30,618 nt of DNA. Origin: an uncultured Clostridia bacterium. GTDB lineage: Bacteria; Bacillota; Clostridia; Peptostreptococcales; Anaerovoracaceae. Positions within the stretch are counted from its first letter, which is position 1. Each line of letters starts with the position of its first letter. The notes beneath the pieces are model-generated. The model was not told where the DNA came from, ran no database searches, and saw nothing but the letters and a program-made list of their open reading frames with translations. The stretch covers positions 1 through 30,618 of the forward strand of contig CALHKP010000074.1 in NCBI GenBank assembly GCA_938034165.1, given 5' to 3'. Below, piece after piece: positions 29,445 through 30,618 of the stretch. The position numbers were made by a program, and so were the translations under genes.

Positions 29445-30563
29445 ATGGAGATAAATATTTTGAATAGAAAAGCCATTGGGGCTTCTAAGGTTAAGGATGC
29501 GACAGCAGCGGCTGGACCGGCGTTGGACGAGTTGTGGAAGAGTTACTGGATTAACGCAAGCATCAGCCACAACGACAGCAAGCTGGCAGAAGAAATTTCG
29601 AGTTATGCGGACCAGATTGCTTCAAACAGCGACCTTGTAATAATTGTATGTGAAGGCAAAACAGCCAAAAGCATAAGAGCCGCACTGTCAATGATAGATG
29701 CGGGAGACGAGGCGCCGGAAGTAATTGTTTTTGGGGACACTCTTGCTACGGAAGATTACGGATGTCTTATCGAAAAAATGACAGACAAAAAAGCCAGCAT
29801 GATTGCAGTTGCTACCGAAAAGGAAAGTGTTGCTCTGGCAGGAGCCTATGCGATAGTCAAGAAACTGGTATTTGATAACAACAGAGCGGCAGAACAGGTT
29901 GACAGAGTATATGGCATAGTAAGCAAAAAGAGTGAACTAATCGAAAGAGACTGCGCAGAAAACGATTATCCGTTGGTATGGCTGGTGGACGATACAGATC
30001 CTATGTACCTTGCAAATACTGCTGCGGTAATTCTTCCTGTAATAGTCAAGGGTGGGGATATAGAAGCTTATCTGCAGGGATTTTACGAGGTTGTATCAGC
30101 TCCTGACTGGGATATTGACGCTTCAGTTTATGGATTTTTAGAAGCTGAATTCGAAAAAGAAGAAGGTGCAAAGGAAGTACGTCTTCAGTACTGGCAGAAG
30201 GAATTCGAAGATCTTATGACATGGCTTGAGGCCTTTGATGAGGACAGAAATACAGCCAGAAGGACATATTTTATGCCAAAGGATGAGGCGAGACTGAAAT
30301 CCGGCGAAGGATTCTTTGATGTTCTCGTGGGAACAGACGAAGGATTTTCCGATATAATGACTCCTTTTTTCGAAGGATGCTCAGAAGACGGTTCGCTGGC
30401 TCAGCTGACAAAAGAAAGACAGAATGCTCATTTCTTTGATGATTCCAACGAAAATGACGGATTCAAAATCCACGTTGAAAGACTGGATAGCTATGCAGCA
30501 GGAAGATGTATGGCCTTCATGCAAATTTCCGAAGCAATTGGAAAATATATATTAATCAAATAG
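29445..30563 (+). CDS. Divergent glucose-6-phosphate isomerase-like (SIS) protein
   Basis: I take ATG 29445 (nine bases from GGAGG) rather than ATG 29436, which touches GGAGG directly, giving 372 residues. Features of a phosphoglucose isomerase fold: LVIIVCEGKTAKSIRAAL (SIS-like strand-loop-helix), a second strand SMIAVATEKESVALAGAY, then LPVIVKGGDIEAYLQGFYEV, as in PGI's second sugar-binding domain. But the usual GGS and SKSGTTxE motifs are missing. So it is probably a degenerate or repurposed PGI homologue. I am moderately sure of the fold and unsure of catalysis. Confidence 0.5.
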   Translation: MEINILNRKAIGASKVKDATAAAGPALDELWKSYWINASISHNDSKLAEEISSYADQIASNSDLVIIVCEGKTAKSIRAALSMIDAGDEAPEVIVFGDTLATEDYGCLIEKMTDKKASMIAVATEKESVALAGAYAIVKKLVFDNNRAAEQVDRVYGIVSKKSELIERDCAENDYPLVWLVDDTDPMYLANTAAVILPVIVKGGDIEAYLQGFYEVVSAPDWDIDASVYGFLEAEFEKEEGAKEVRLQYWQKEFEDLMTWLEAFDEDRNTARRTYFMPKDEARLKSGEGFFDVLVGTDEGFSDIMTPFFEGCSEDGSLAQLTKERQNAHFFDDSNENDGFKIHVERLDSYAAGRCMAFMQISEAIGKYILIK

Positions 30564-30618
30564 GTGTGTCAAGGGATTCTGAAAATGTCCCGAAAATTTT
30601 TAAACATTAGCACCGGTT

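Noticed and set aside
30575..30600. Weak GGGA/TCCC hairpin after the PGI-like gene as terminator
   Set aside because: The stem is only four pairs and the T-run is broken, so I do not list it as a terminator.
1..30618. CRISPR array, rRNA genes, insertion-sequence transposase
   Set aside because: No regularly spaced direct repeats, rRNA sequence or transposase motifs were seen on either strand.

Overview
The window holds the right-hand 23.4 kb of an integrated siphophage (long, non-contractile tail) followed by about 7 kb of host chromosome. Moderately low GC, strong AGGAGG-type ribosome sites, sigma70-like promoters and the protein types all suggest a low-GC Gram-positive anaerobe of the Clostridia. 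I cannot name the species. The prophage runs left to right and ends at a 3' tRNA fragment (about 23321-23370) that I read as attR. The integrase, repressor and left attachment site must lie to the left of this window.

Layout. 1-4108 is the early/middle region: small phage proteins, one independently promoted antisense gene (446-658), a 20-bp inverted repeat (768-787/901-920), a MazG-like protein, an HNH-like protein, Cys-rich small proteins, a HUH-type replication initiator and an ArpU/RinA-like putative late regulator. 4186-4266 has a promoter followed at once by a terminator. 4300-12472 is HNH, portal, minor head protein with a C-terminal polymorphic-toxin domain, a small putative immunity protein, a two-TM protein, large terminase, scaffold, capsid, connectors and tail tube. 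The order is unusual: portal and minor head come before the large terminase, and no small terminase is seen. 12483-20506 is the tail: chaperones joined by a textbook -1 frameshift site, tape measure, Dit, Tal-like protein, baseplate/fibre genes, and three tandem small proteins with a shared N-terminal anchor, two of which carry G9 and G8 tracts at their 3' ends. 20556-22045 is holin, membrane/coiled-coil protein and amidase. 22089-23262 is a moron-like module: two back-to-back consensus promoters, each with a palindrome in its spacer, driving small genes that include two ribbon-helix-helix-type proteins.

Host part: a NimA-like flavin protein, an unknown membrane protein with an odd GC-rich leader, a polar amino-acid ABC importer operon (binding protein, permease, ATPase), endonuclease IV (nfo), two XRE-type regulators and a divergent glucose-6-phosphate-isomerase-like protein.

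Most interesting points: the head-protein toxin/immunity cassette, the G-tract modular tail-tip array, two -1 frameshift sites, and the divergent promoter/operator module beside attR.
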